Positions 24,940 to 33,114 are shown, counted from the stretch's first letter. The stretch is DNA of 36,450 nucleotides from Chloracidobacterium sp. UBA6041 (GCA_002427845.1 DIYZ01000094.1:1-36450); one strand, 5' to 3'. Program-made: numbers and translations. The notes: generated by a model not told the origin, from the letters alone.

Positions 24940-25716
24940 ATGGGTCGGATAACAGCAATCGCCGGGAATGCTTTTCGAGAAGCGGTGCGCGATCGCGTGC
25001 TGTATAACCTCGTTCTGTTCGTACTGCTTCTGACGGGAGGAGCGATTTTTCTTGGGGAGTTGTCAGGAGGACAGGAACGCAAAATCATAGTAGACCTCGG
25101 TCTTAGTGCGATGTTGCTCTTTGGAGTCTTCATCGCCATCTTCGTCGGTATTGGGTTGGTTTACAAGGAGATTGAACGACGAACAATTTACGCCATCTTT
25201 GCTAAACCAGTAGGGCGAGGAGAGTTTCTTATAGGTAAGTATTTGGGTCTGTGCTTAACACTCCTCGTTAATGTATTGGTAATGGGCACGGGTGTTTCCG
25301 CCGCACTGCTTTACATCAAGCACGGTTGGGATCCTCTTGTCCTTCGGATTTGGCCCGCAATCTTACTCATCTATGTGGAACTCGCAATCCTGACAAGCAT
25401 TGCCCTTCTTTTCTCATCGTTTTCATCACCCGCCCTGTCGGCTTTACTGACCTTTTTCATCTTCATCATCGGACATTTCAGCGCCGACCTTAAGGGTTTG
25501 GCGACTTCAATGACCAGTAGCGGCGCACGATGGCTTTTTTCGGTACTCTATTACCTGGTACCCAATCTCGCGAATTACAGCTTAATAACCTCAGCAGCTC
25601 ACGGGGACGTACCGAGCTCGTCGTATGTAGCTGCGGTAGTGTCGTACGCTTTACTTTACGTCAGCATAATCCTGGCGACCGCCACCCTAATCTTCAGCCG
25701 CCGTAACTTCAAATGA
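24940..25716 (+). CDS. ABC-2 type transporter permease
   Basis: A 258-residue inner-membrane permease with about six hydrophobic segments (first near residues 17-35, then 50-75, 105-130, 140-165, 170-190 and 230-250). The opening MGRITAIAGNAFREAVRDRVLYNLVLF and the loop IERRTIYAIFAKPVGRGEFLIGKYLG are typical of the ABC-2 family. I start at 24940; the frame runs to an ATG at 24895, which would put the start six bases after a terminator. It overlaps the TPR gene by ATGA and belongs with the ATPase at 26702. Position next to the pilins matches pilI of the myxobacterial pilGHI group, but no substrate is shown. Confidence 0.88.
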   Translation: MGRITAIAGNAFREAVRDRVLYNLVLFVLLLTGGAIFLGELSGGQERKIIVDLGLSAMLLFGVFIAIFVGIGLVYKEIERRTIYAIFAKPVGRGEFLIGKYLGLCLTLLVNVLVMGTGVSAALLYIKHGWDPLVLRIWPAILLIYVELAILTSIALLFSSFSSPALSALLTFFIFIIGHFSADLKGLATSMTSSGARWLFSVLYYLVPNLANYSLITSAAHGDVPSSSYVAAVVSYALLYVSIILATATLIFSRRNFK

Positions 25717-26654
25717 CGACTGATAAGCATGATTCCCCAGCGGCTCAAAGGAACGATCGGTCGCGCACGTCTGTGGCGGTGGCGATCATTGCGACTAGTC
25801 TGGTTTCCCTGGTCCTGCTCACAGGCTGGATTGACGCGCATCGGCCAGCGCCGGATTTGCAATTAGAAGAGGAAGGTCCTTATCTAAGCGGCGATACCCT
25901 GCGGCGAGCGAGTTTGGGTTTCAATGGGTTGGTCGCCGACTGGTACTGGCTGCGCTCACTTCAGTATGTCGGGCACAAGTTCTTGAAATCACAGGAAAAC
26001 ATTCAATTGGACGACCTGAAGCAGCTCAACCTCAAGCTACTTGCTCCGCTACTCGACACTGCCACGACGTTGGATCCTAACTTCAAGGAACCGTACGAAT
26101 ATGCGGCTGTGGTGTTACCCGCGATTGATGTTCAAGAGGCCATCCGGATTACAAAAAAAGGCATTGCCGCGAATCCTTCGGCTTGGCGACTCTATCAACA
26201 TCTCGGTTACATCTATTGGCAGCAGCGGGATTTTCAAGCAGCGAGCGAAGCGTATGGTCAGGGCGCGGCGCTTCCAGGGGCGCCGCGGTGGATGCAAGCT
26301 ATGAGGGGCAAGATGGCCATTGAAGGCGGAAGCCGCGATCTGGCCCGCGAGATCTATGAACACATTTACGAGCAGGCGGAAGATAACACTGTGAAAGAAA
26401 TGGCCAGACGGCGTCTCCTGCAGCTCGAGTCGCTAGACCGGATAGACGGGTTACGCAAAGTGCTATCAGCCTACCAGTCTAAAGCAGGACGATGTGCATC
26501 ATCGTGGAAAGAAATAGAACCTCTGTTGCACGCTCTGGACGTGCCCGTTGACTCCACGGGAGCGCCAATAGATCCGGCAGGCACAGCCTATGTTTTACTG
26601 AGTGCCAAGTGTGAGATCGAGCTCGACCCGGAATCAGAAGTGCCCCGCAGGTAG
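25713..26654 (+). CDS. Membrane-anchored TPR protein of the ABC module (PilG-like position)
   Basis: A 313-residue protein with one N-terminal membrane anchor (about 24-45, VAIIATSLVSLVLLTGWID) and an extracytoplasmic TPR-like region. Visible repeat segments are PLLDTATTLDPNFKEPYEYAAVVLPAIDVQEAIRI in outline, and WRLYQHLGYIYWQQRDFQAASEAYGQGA. A conserved-looking segment after the anchor, RRASLGFNGLVADWYWLRSLQYVG, recurs in similar proteins. The start overlaps the permease stop (ATGA), so it is translationally coupled, and the ATPase gene follows after 47 bp. In Myxococcus pilG encodes an accessory protein next to the PilH ATPase and PilI permease; this protein holds that place, though I cannot show homology. 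Confidence 0.82.
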   Translation: MTTDKHDSPAAQRNDRSRTSVAVAIIATSLVSLVLLTGWIDAHRPAPDLQLEEEGPYLSGDTLRRASLGFNGLVADWYWLRSLQYVGHKFLKSQENIQLDDLKQLNLKLLAPLLDTATTLDPNFKEPYEYAAVVLPAIDVQEAIRITKKGIAANPSAWRLYQHLGYIYWQQRDFQAASEAYGQGAALPGAPRWMQAMRGKMAIEGGSRDLAREIYEHIYEQAEDNTVKEMARRRLLQLESLDRIDGLRKVLSAYQSKAGRCASSWKEIEPLLHALDVPVDSTGAPIDPAGTAYVLLSAKCEIELDPESEVPRR

Positions 26655-26701
26655 AAAACTTTCTCGAAACGCTGAACCGTCGAGTCCGTTGCAAAATCTA
26701 G

Positions 26702-27637
26702 ATGATGACTGTTGTTGAAATAAATAGGTTAACCAAGGATTACGAGATCGGGTTCTGGCGCAAACGAAAGGTGCGGGCCTTGGATTGCCTTTCCCTAACA
26801 ATTAATCAGGGCGAAATTTTCGGTTTCCTGGGTGCGAACGGTGCCGGCAAAACCACAACCTTGAAACTTTTGATGCGCCTAATATTTCCGACCGAGGGAA
26901 GCGCGCGGATTCTTGGGCATGACATCGCGGAAGTAGCCATGCACAGTCGCATTGGATATCTGCCGGAGAATCCTTATTTCTATGATTATCTCAGCGCGAT
27001 GGAGTTCTTAAACTTCTGCGGGCAGCTCTTTGGCTTGTCGAAAGTGGAGCGAACCAGTCGCGCCAAAGAGCTTTTGTCGCGCGTACGCCTCGACGAAAGC
27101 AAATGGGACACGCAGCTAAGAAAATTTTCAAAAGGGATGTTGCAGCGCGTTGGCCTGGCTCAATCGCTGATTAACGATCCTGAGGTCGTTTTCCTCGATG
27201 AGCCGATGAGTGGACTTGATCCAATTGGCAGACGCGAAGTGCGCGATCTAATTACTGCCTTACGACAGGACGGCAAAACCGTTTTCATGTGTTCACACAT
27301 TCTGTCGGACATCGAAGTGCTATGCGATCGCGTAGCAATTCTAAAAGGGGGTCGGCTTGCTCACGTAGGATCGCTTGAGGAGCTGCGCCAACAAATCGAC
27401 GGCCGGAATGTCGTTGAAATGGTAGTTAGTGGAACGCATGAAACCGCACTCAGGCCATATTTGCCGGGCGGTAAGGATCTTCGAGTGACCGCGACGCCAA
27501 CCGGATTGCGGATTGAATTGACGAAGGAAGGTGACGTTGACGAGGTGATAATAGCCTTGAGAAAAACGGGCGGGAAACTAGTGTCCGTTCAACCTCTAAG
27601 GCAGTCGCTGGAGGAGTTATTTCTCGATCAAAAGTAG
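26702..27637 (+). CDS. ABC transporter ATP-binding protein
   Basis: A 311-residue nucleotide-binding subunit. Walker A is GANGAGKTT (about 46-54), the Q-loop lies in YLPENPYF, the signature is FSKGMLQRVGLA, Walker B is VVFLDEP with the catalytic Glu, the D-loop SGLDPIG, and the H-loop CSHIL. A C-terminal extension of about 80 residues is typical of DrrA/CcmA-type exporters working with ABC-2 permeases. ATG 26702 is followed directly by a second ATG; no clear ribosome site is visible. With 24940-26654 it forms a complete exporter near the pilins (PilH-like by position). Confidence 0.93.
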   Translation: MMTVVEINRLTKDYEIGFWRKRKVRALDCLSLTINQGEIFGFLGANGAGKTTTLKLLMRLIFPTEGSARILGHDIAEVAMHSRIGYLPENPYFYDYLSAMEFLNFCGQLFGLSKVERTSRAKELLSRVRLDESKWDTQLRKFSKGMLQRVGLAQSLINDPEVVFLDEPMSGLDPIGRREVRDLITALRQDGKTVFMCSHILSDIEVLCDRVAILKGGRLAHVGSLEELRQQIDGRNVVEMVVSGTHETALRPYLPGGKDLRVTATPTGLRIELTKEGDVDEVIIALRKTGGKLVSVQPLRQSLEELFLDQK

Positions 27638-27684
27638 CACAGGCTTCGTTTAGCGGTTGAGATTAGAGTGCGTACGCTGGCTAA

Positions 27685-28188
27685 CTACTTAAGTCTAAAT
27701 CCCGTCACTTCCATCTTGATATTCGCTCTGTCATCACTATCTGTCATTCCTTCCAGCATTAACTGAACGGGCATTGTCTTGTTTGGCTCCAGTTCCGGCC
27801 GTGTGCCGGGAATGACAACAACGGTCTTTTGATTGACCGGCTTTCCCTGATGATCCACAACCATGCCCTTTATCTCAAGCCCGGTGATCGTTCGACCCGT
27901 GAAGTTGCGCACGGTGGTTTGAAGATTCATCACAATGTCGCCCAGCGCTCGCTTTGACTCGTACGCGTCGGGTACATCGAGGTGAATATTGGGCTGATAC
28001 TGCGCAAACTCCGGTGACCCGGGCCTGATCGCGCCCGCGAGCGTTGGTTGCACGACGCCGCCACCGCTAGCTCGCATCAAAAAATAGAAGAGAATCGCAA
28101 TCGCCAATCCTGCTATTACCGCAACGGTAATGATGATTGTGCGCCGAGAGTCATCCCTATCTTGAATTTGTCGCTCAGGTGTCGCCAT
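27685..28188 (-). CDS. Anchored small protein of unknown function
   Basis: A 167-residue protein with a charged N-terminus, one membrane segment (about 17-41) and an extracytoplasmic domain of about 115 residues. The domain has alternating strands (NLQTTVRNFTGRTITGLEIKGMVVDHQGKPVNQKTVVVIPG; then LEPNKTMPVQLMLEGM), which resembles FxLYD-type beta-sandwich domains. It is convergent with the ABC ATPase, with 47 bp between stop codons and no clear terminator. No function can be assigned. Confidence 0.78.
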   Translation of the reverse strand: MATPERQIQDRDDSRRTIIITVAVIAGLAIAILFYFLMRASGGGVVQPTLAGAIRPGSPEFAQYQPNIHLDVPDAYESKRALGDIVMNLQTTVRNFTGRTITGLEIKGMVVDHQGKPVNQKTVVVIPGTRPELEPNKTMPVQLMLEGMTDSDDRANIKMEVTGFRLK

Positions 28189-28338
28189 GCCCTTTTGGAT
28201 GGATTCTAGTGCGCGTCAAATTAATTGGCAATGCTCAAATCCGACTAACATTCGCCACCTATGCGCTGTTTAGACAAACGCTAGTACGAAATGTTTCCAA
28301 ATTCTTCCGGATTGTTTACCAGAACACGTTTTTGGGCG

Positions 28339-28728
28339 TTAAGCGCTTCTGGATAGCAAGCTCTTCACTAGTCCTTCAAGCTCCGGATAATCAACGGGCT
28401 TTGTAATGTAGGCATTGCATCCGGCGGCCAGAGCTTCACTATGGAAATCGGCTGTGTCATGCGCGGAAACCGCGACTATAGGCACTTTGTTAAGCTCGGG
28501 TAGGCACCGAATGCTGCGCGTAGCGGCGAGACCGTCAACCAACGGCAAGCTTAGGTCCATCAAGATGATTTGGGGTCGTTCCTGCGAAGCTGCCTCCACT
28601 GCTTCTTTCCCGTTGATTGCTTCCACAACCCGATAGCCGCTCATTTCGAGCAGCCTTCTCATCATCTGGCGGTTGTCTTCCGTGTCCTCAACCAGCAAAA
28701 CCGTCACTACATCATCTTCGCTGTCCAC
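28339..28728 (-). CDS. Single-domain response regulator
   Basis: A CheY-like receiver domain of about 129 residues with no output domain. It shows the acidic pocket VLLVEDTEDN, the phospho-acceptor D58 (ILMDLSLPLVDG), the switch Ser in VAVSAHD and the Lys in YITKPVD. The N-terminus is uncertain: no ATG exists before the domain. I chose GTG 28728, which has GAAGGG nine bases upstream; a TTG at 28773 with GGGAGG eleven bases upstream is an alternative, and the frame stays open to 28947. The 5' extension shows no domain. It is divergent to the kinase-like gene at 28964 and may receive phosphate in the same pathway. Confidence 0.85.
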   Translation of the reverse strand: MDSEDDVVTVLLVEDTEDNRQMMRRLLEMSGYRVVEAINGKEAVEAASQERPQIILMDLSLPLVDGLAATRSIRCLPELNKVPIVAVSAHDTADFHSEALAAGCNAYITKPVDYPELEGLVKSLLSRSA

Positions 28729-28963
28729 GAGGTTTGACCCTTCATCCTGAACAGATTCTACAGTCAGATTCAAGGTTCCATTGGCCTCCCGTCCGTGCAA
28801 TTCATGTATCACTAGAATACGCCCGCCTTTTTTGCTAAGATTGCGCACCGAAATACGACAGATCGAATTCCCCCTATACGGTCTAATCAATACACTTCGC
28901 TGGCTGCAACGCCGTTCCCCCAGGCTGGCCGGAGGAATTTCGAGCAAGCGCTCCGGAAGCTAG

Positions 28964-29656
28964 ATGAAGCCATTACTATCAGAAATCGAAGATAACGACC
29001 CGCTGCGGGCTCTGGGACGGGCTTCTGTCCAGATTGTCCACGATCTTAAGAACCAGTTAAATGGTCTCAAACTCTATGCCACGTTTCTTCGGAAGCGCCT
29101 GGAAAAAAGCGAGCGACCGGCAGATGAGTTGGAGACAGTCAACAAACTGATTGCGGGATTGGACAGAACCGCAGCCGACCTTTCGATGATCGTGGAATAT
29201 GGCCAACCGCTTGAGCTCAGGAAACAAACCGGCATTGACCTGGAAAAGCTCGTGCGAAGCGTGGCGGCAAACTTAAACGATAATCCGCGCGTGAGTGGGG
29301 CCCTGGCCGGTTCAATCGTGATCGATTCTGAGTCTGCTCCGCTGATAGGCGAGTTTGATTCAGCAATGCTTTCTAATGCGTTGAAGTCCATTTCGCTCGG
29401 CGCTATGAAGTTGGTAACTAGCAAATCAAATGAAGGCTCACTGAAGATCAACTTGAAGCGTCACTCGATTGAAACTAAGAGTGACGGAGTAATCGAATGG
29501 CGAGTGCTTGGTTCTTTGGATCACGATCCTTTTCATTCATTTGCCGGAAGTGACGAGATACGAATGTCACTGGCGGCAAGAGTGATTGAGGCCCACGGTG
29601 GTTCGGCGGAACGGCAGGACGGTACTTTGCGCGTCCGTCTGCCGCTCGCGCCTTAG
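28964..29656 (+). CDS. Histidine-kinase-like protein with degenerate ATPase domain
   Basis: A 230-residue soluble protein. Residues 10-100 form a DHp-like helical hairpin with an H-box, VHDLKNQLNGLKLYATFLRKRL (H26). The following region has the shape of an HATPase domain and ends with IEAHGGSAERQDGTLRVRLPL, the usual kinase C-terminus. The N-box Asn-Ala, the G1 DxGxG and the G2 GxGLGL motifs are not visible (AMLSNALKSISLGAMK replaces the N-box; MSLAARVIEAHGG replaces LGLxLV). ATP binding is therefore doubtful. It lies 59 bp before an NtrC-type regulator and divergent from a single-domain regulator. It could be a phosphotransfer protein or a kinase inhibitor. Confidence 0.78.
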   Translation: MKPLLSEIEDNDPLRALGRASVQIVHDLKNQLNGLKLYATFLRKRLEKSERPADELETVNKLIAGLDRTAADLSMIVEYGQPLELRKQTGIDLEKLVRSVAANLNDNPRVSGALAGSIVIDSESAPLIGEFDSAMLSNALKSISLGAMKLVTSKSNEGSLKINLKRHSIETKSDGVIEWRVLGSLDHDPFHSFAGSDEIRMSLAARVIEAHGGSAERQDGTLRVRLPLAP

Positions 29657-29715
29657 CCATTTGCGACGCGTGTATACAAAAACTAGCTAACACGGAGTTC
29701 CAGGGAGGACGATTA

Positions 29716-31104
29716 GTGGAGAAGAAGGACGTGCGCATTCTGGTTGTCGACGATGAGGAGTCGGCGGCTGATTCATTGAGGCTAAACCTGACGGAGGAGG
29801 GCTACGCCGTTGATACCGCCGGAACAGGTAGTCGAGCCATAGAACTCTTCGATCAGGGAGGACATCATCTGGCGATTTGTGATCTGCAACTTCCTGACAT
29901 GGACGGCCTGGAAGTTATGCGTCATATGAAAGACGCGCGACCGAACACGGAAGTGATCGTGGTCACCGCCCACGGTACGACCCCAAAAGCTGTAGAAGCA
30001 ACCAAAGCCGGCGCGTTTGATTTCGTCGATAAACCTTTAGACTTTGAAGAACTCGCGCTAAGGGTTCAAAACGCTTTGAAGCATCAGGAGTTGATTGATG
30101 AAAACGCCAACTTGCGCCGACAAATGTCCACTCGTTCGGAGTACTTCAACATCATTGGATCTTCTAAGCCGATGCAAACGATCTATGAAACGATCGACGC
30201 CGTAGCCAAGTCGGATGCTAATGTTTTGATCGTCGGCGAGTCGGGGACGGGCAAAGAATTGATTGCTAACGCGATTCACTATAATTCATTGCGTGCGCGA
30301 AAACCCTTCATTAAAGTTAACTGCGCTGCGTTGCCAAAAGAGTTGATTGAGTCCGAATTGTTTGGTCATACTAAAGGAGCCTTCACTGGCGCGCATGCCG
30401 ACAAAGAAGGGCTCGTGCAGCACGCCGCGGGCGGCTCCCTGATGCTTGATGAAATCGCGGAGATGCCGGTTGAGCTTCAACCCAAACTTTTACGCGTGCT
30501 CCAGGAGCGCAGTTACCGCAAGATTGGTTCCGAGAAAACTTACGCCGTAGACTTCCGTCTCATATCGTCAACCAACCGTCCGCCGGCCGATGCCATTCGC
30601 GACGGCCTTCTGCGCGACGACCTTTTCTACCGTATCTCCACAATCACTATTCACGTTCCACCTTTGCGCGACAGAAGTGAAGACATCCAACTTCTCACTG
30701 AGCATTTTCTGCACATGTATGCGCAGAAATACGATCGGGCAATCGCCGGCGTCTCTCAGGCAGCGTATCAACGACTCTTTGGGCACACTTGGCCAGGCAA
30801 CGTAAGAGAACTGCAAAACGTAATCGAACGAGCGGTTTTGCTGGCCAAGGGAAACCGCATCGAGCCGGTTGACCTGCCATTCGATAACGGGTCGCTGCCT
30901 GAAGGATCGCCCGCCGGCATCCGCTGGGACGTGCCGCCAAATATGACGCTGGAAGACATCGAGCGGCTGGTAATCGAGAAAACGCTTCAACGCACTGGGG
31001 GTAACAAGCAGGCGGCGGCGAATCTTCTGGGCATCTATCGTCCGCGCCTTTATAGCAAAATACGGAAATACAATATTGATGTGGCGTCGCTGGTTTCAGC
31101 CTAG
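29716..31104 (+). CDS. Sigma-54-dependent response regulator (NtrC family)
   Basis: A 462-residue activator with receiver, AAA+ and Fis-type DNA-binding domains. The phospho-acceptor is D56 (CDLQLPDMDG). Walker A is GESGTGKE (174-181), the sigma-54 loop is the canonical GAFTGA (221-226) and Walker B is LMLDEIAEM. The helix-turn-helix is near the end (GGNKQAAANLLGIYRPRLYSKIRKY). It begins at GTG 29716 with GGAGG eight bases upstream. Its likely partner is the degenerate kinase just upstream. Target genes are unknown; I found no -24/-12 promoter in its immediate surroundings. Confidence 0.94.
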   Translation: MEKKDVRILVVDDEESAADSLRLNLTEEGYAVDTAGTGSRAIELFDQGGHHLAICDLQLPDMDGLEVMRHMKDARPNTEVIVVTAHGTTPKAVEATKAGAFDFVDKPLDFEELALRVQNALKHQELIDENANLRRQMSTRSEYFNIIGSSKPMQTIYETIDAVAKSDANVLIVGESGTGKELIANAIHYNSLRARKPFIKVNCAALPKELIESELFGHTKGAFTGAHADKEGLVQHAAGGSLMLDEIAEMPVELQPKLLRVLQERSYRKIGSEKTYAVDFRLISSTNRPPADAIRDGLLRDDLFYRISTITIHVPPLRDRSEDIQLLTEHFLHMYAQKYDRAIAGVSQAAYQRLFGHTWPGNVRELQNVIERAVLLAKGNRIEPVDLPFDNGSLPEGSPAGIRWDVPPNMTLEDIERLVIEKTLQRTGGNKQAAANLLGIYRPRLYSKIRKYNIDVASLVSA

Positions 31105-31164
31105 CAGTTTTCGATTTAAGTAGATCCTTTGTCATAACCAACGCGATTGTCCACAGTCCCCTTG

Positions 31165-32439
31165 ATGAACGTAATCAAGAGTCAATCCCTGCTTGAAGGT
31201 CGCCTCCAAAGCATTGATGCGCTGCGGGGTGTTGCGGCGCTTGGAGTCGTCCTCTACCACGCGGTCCTGCGAACCGAAAATGCGGTCCCCAACAACTTCT
31301 TCCGTTGGCCCGTGCGCCTGCTTCAGTTCGGTAGTTCATTTGGCTACATCGGCGTTTTTCTTTTCTTCGTAATTTCGGGATTCTGTATTCACTTGCAGTG
31401 GGCAAAGTCCCGCGCTGCTAATCAGCCAAAACGTATTCAGTTCGGCGCTTTCTGGAAACGCCGGCTGCGTAGACTTTATCCGCCTTACCTGATCGCGTTT
31501 GCAGTATTCATGTTAATGGCGGCGCTGACCGCCGGCATCAACGTAACGCATTTCTTTGTCTACGACGTGGTGATGCATCTATTGATGCTTCACAATCTGG
31601 ATCCACACACTTGTTACAGCATCAACGGCGTATTCTGGACGCTCGCAATTGAAGAACAACTGTATCTCGCCTATTTTCTTTTGCTTTTCCTGAGAACGAA
31701 ATGGGGTTGGGGACCAACGCTGGCTATCTGCGCTCTAACGCGGATTGCGTGGTTTTATTTCAGCCACGCAGCATGGGTGACGACGGGCGCGGGCATCCCG
31801 GTGCCTGAAGCTGCAGCTTCCCACTGGTTCACGTGGGCACTTGGCGCACTCGCCGTTGAAGCGGCATTCGGATTAATTAAGCTGCCAAAATGGTGTCGCA
31901 ACTTGTGGATCGGCGGCCTCGCGATAGTGCTTGCTTCGGCAACGTCAGTGCTCCTGCCTGTCATGCAAAAAGACTCGCTGCTTAAGGACTTCGCCTGGAT
32001 GTTAATGCATCCGGTATGGGGACTCGGCTTCTTTATTCTGGTGAATCATGTAGTACAGGCTGAGCAAGCGCGGTTCGTACGGCGGCGGCAACCGGGCGAT
32101 GTTAGCCGGATGGTTAGCCGGATGGTCAGCCGAATGGCTCGCCGGTTGGTTGCCGGCGCCGCGACGATCGGAGTGTTTTCCTATTCGCTTTACCTTACGC
32201 ACGAATTGGTCATCATGCAATCGTGGTCGTTTGTCATAAAGGGATTTCCGCAAATACTCAATGCGCTGCTGATAGTGATACCCGCCACAGTCGCGTTTGC
32301 CTGGGTGTTCTTTAAATTCTGCGAGCAGCCCTACATGAGGAAAGCCGGTGAGAAGGTGGAACGAGCGGAAGACCATCGCGCGGAAGAACCTGTGCAGGTG
32401 TTCTCGCAAACTATACCGGTGGTCGCTGACGAAGCGTGA
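31165..32439 (+). CDS. Acyltransferase 3 family membrane protein (OafA-like)
   Basis: A 424-residue integral-membrane acyltransferase, of the type that acetylates cell-surface polysaccharides. The hallmark N-terminal motif SIDALRGVAALGVVLYHAVL, with the catalytic His, is present, followed by GVFLFFVISGFCIHL. About ten hydrophobic segments follow. Between two of them a loop contains a fourfold repeat, VSRM-VSRM-VSRM-ARRL (DNA 32101-32148). The start ATG 31165 has no visible ribosome site; a TTG at 31147 is in frame. It lies after the second regulator and before a palindromic element. The substrate is unknown; surface sugars modified here could be linked to pilin glycans, but that is speculation. 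Confidence 0.9.
   Translation: MNVIKSQSLLEGRLQSIDALRGVAALGVVLYHAVLRTENAVPNNFFRWPVRLLQFGSSFGYIGVFLFFVISGFCIHLQWAKSRAANQPKRIQFGAFWKRRLRRLYPPYLIAFAVFMLMAALTAGINVTHFFVYDVVMHLLMLHNLDPHTCYSINGVFWTLAIEEQLYLAYFLLLFLRTKWGWGPTLAICALTRIAWFYFSHAAWVTTGAGIPVPEAAASHWFTWALGALAVEAAFGLIKLPKWCRNLWIGGLAIVLASATSVLLPVMQKDSLLKDFAWMLMHPVWGLGFFILVNHVVQAEQARFVRRRQPGDVSRMVSRMVSRMARRLVAGAATIGVFSYSLYLTHELVIMQSWSFVIKGFPQILNALLIVIPATVAFAWVFFKFCEQPYMRKAGEKVERAEDHRAEEPVQVFSQTIPVVADEA
32101..32148 (+). repeat. 12-bp tandem repeat inside the acyltransferase gene
   Basis: Four consecutive 12-bp units: GTTAGCCGGATG twice, then GTCAGCCGAATG and GCTCGCCGGTTG. They keep the reading frame and encode repeating VSRM. A unit gain or loss would stay in frame. 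Confidence 0.85.
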
Positions 32440-32478
32440 TCGGGAACTCTTCTAAGACAAAATGGCCGATGCTGTTTT

Positions 32479-32647
32479 AGCGGCTCTGCCGCCCTCAGTG
32501 CGGTAAGGCTCCGCCTTACCGACAACGACGCCCATAAGTCTTTCGCGGGTTACTTCGAGGCAAGCCTCGAAGGAACCCGCGAAAATAGTTGTTGGGAAGT
32601 TTCACGGAAAGGCAGAGCCTTTCCGCACATCAAGCGGCGAAGCCGCA
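32479..32647. repeat. Large imperfect palindromic element of five hairpins
   Basis: Arms 32479-32521 and 32605-32647 are inverted relatives aligning over 43 bp without gaps. Each has two hairpins: GCGGC/GCCGC, and CGGTAAGGC/GCCTTACCG (32501-32521) or CGGAAAGGC/GCCTTTCCG (32605-32625). The centre (32541-32584) is one long hairpin: an 11-bp outer stem TTTCGCGGGTT/AACCCGCGAAA, one A-G mismatch, and a CTTCGAGGC/GCCTCGAAG inner stem. It lies between the convergent acyltransferase and queD stops and could terminate both transcripts. No transposase is nearby; it is REP/BIME- or MITE-like. Confidence 0.85.
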
Positions 32648-32652
32648 GTAAA

Positions 32653-33033
32653 CTAAACCACCTCGTAAGTTGCCACACTGGTCGGCGTTTCAAAACATCG
32701 AACCTTATAAATCTGCACTCGTTCATCACCCACCTTTGTAGCAACCCGCTCGAGAATATACTTTGCCAGGTTCTCGGCCGAAGGCTGTAACTCCACAAAT
32801 GGATCGAGCTCGTTAATGTTCCGGTGATCGAGGTATTGAACCACTTCATCCGCCGCAGCTTTTAGCTCAACGAAATCAACCAGCAATCCGATGTTGTCTA
32901 GTTCCCTGCCGCGCGCATAGATTTCGATTCGATAGTTGTGGCCATGTAGGTTCTCACACTTGCCCTTATAGCCACGCAGTTGATGCGCGCTCGAGAAGTT
33001 GCGCTCGATCATTACTTCAAATTGTCCCGGCAT
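32653..33033 (-). CDS. queD: 6-carboxy-5,6,7,8-tetrahydropterin synthase
   Basis: QueD makes 6-carboxytetrahydropterin, the substrate of QueE, from dihydroneopterin triphosphate. The 126-residue product has the zinc His of SSAHQL and HGHNY, and the catalytic Cys in KCENLHGHNYRIEIYARG. NELDPFVELQPSAENLAKYI is the conserved helix, and CFETPTSVATYEV the C-terminal end with a catalytic-site Glu. The ATG at 33033 gives a normal start (MPGQFEVMIERNF); reading from TTG 33069 would translate through a palindromic element, so I reject it. No ribosome site is obvious. It completes the queE-queC pathway of 8281-9671 but is about 23 kb away and lies between two palindromic elements. Confidence 0.94.
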   Translation of the reverse strand: MPGQFEVMIERNFSSAHQLRGYKGKCENLHGHNYRIEIYARGRELDNIGLLVDFVELKAAADEVVQYLDHRNINELDPFVELQPSAENLAKYILERVATKVGDERVQIYKVRCFETPTSVATYEVV

Positions 33034-33039
33034 GATTCT

Positions 33040-33111
33040 GTAGAGGCAGGGCTTGTACCTGCCCGTCAACTGTTTTGAAACGACGCAGGCAAGGACAAGC
33101 CTTGCCCCTAC
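33040..33111. repeat. Palindromic element upstream of queD
   Basis: Inverted related units GTAGAGGCAGGGCTTGTACC (from 33040) and, on the other strand from 33111, GTAGGGGCAAGGCTTGTCCT, differ mainly by paired changes that keep their own hairpins (GGCAGG/CCTGCC and GGCAAGG/CCTTGCC). The 16-20 bp in the centre is unrelated. It fills the gap between the queD start and the DinG stop. Confidence 0.82.
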
Positions 33112-33114
33112 AAC

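Noticed and set aside
28729..28947. 73-residue N-terminal extension of the single-domain response regulator
   Set aside because: The only far upstream start is a TTG, the residues match no domain I know, and the region is the shared divergent promoter space.
33034..33069. TTG start for QueD 12 codons upstream
   Set aside because: It would translate through the palindromic element; the product from ATG 33033 matches the family's N-terminus.
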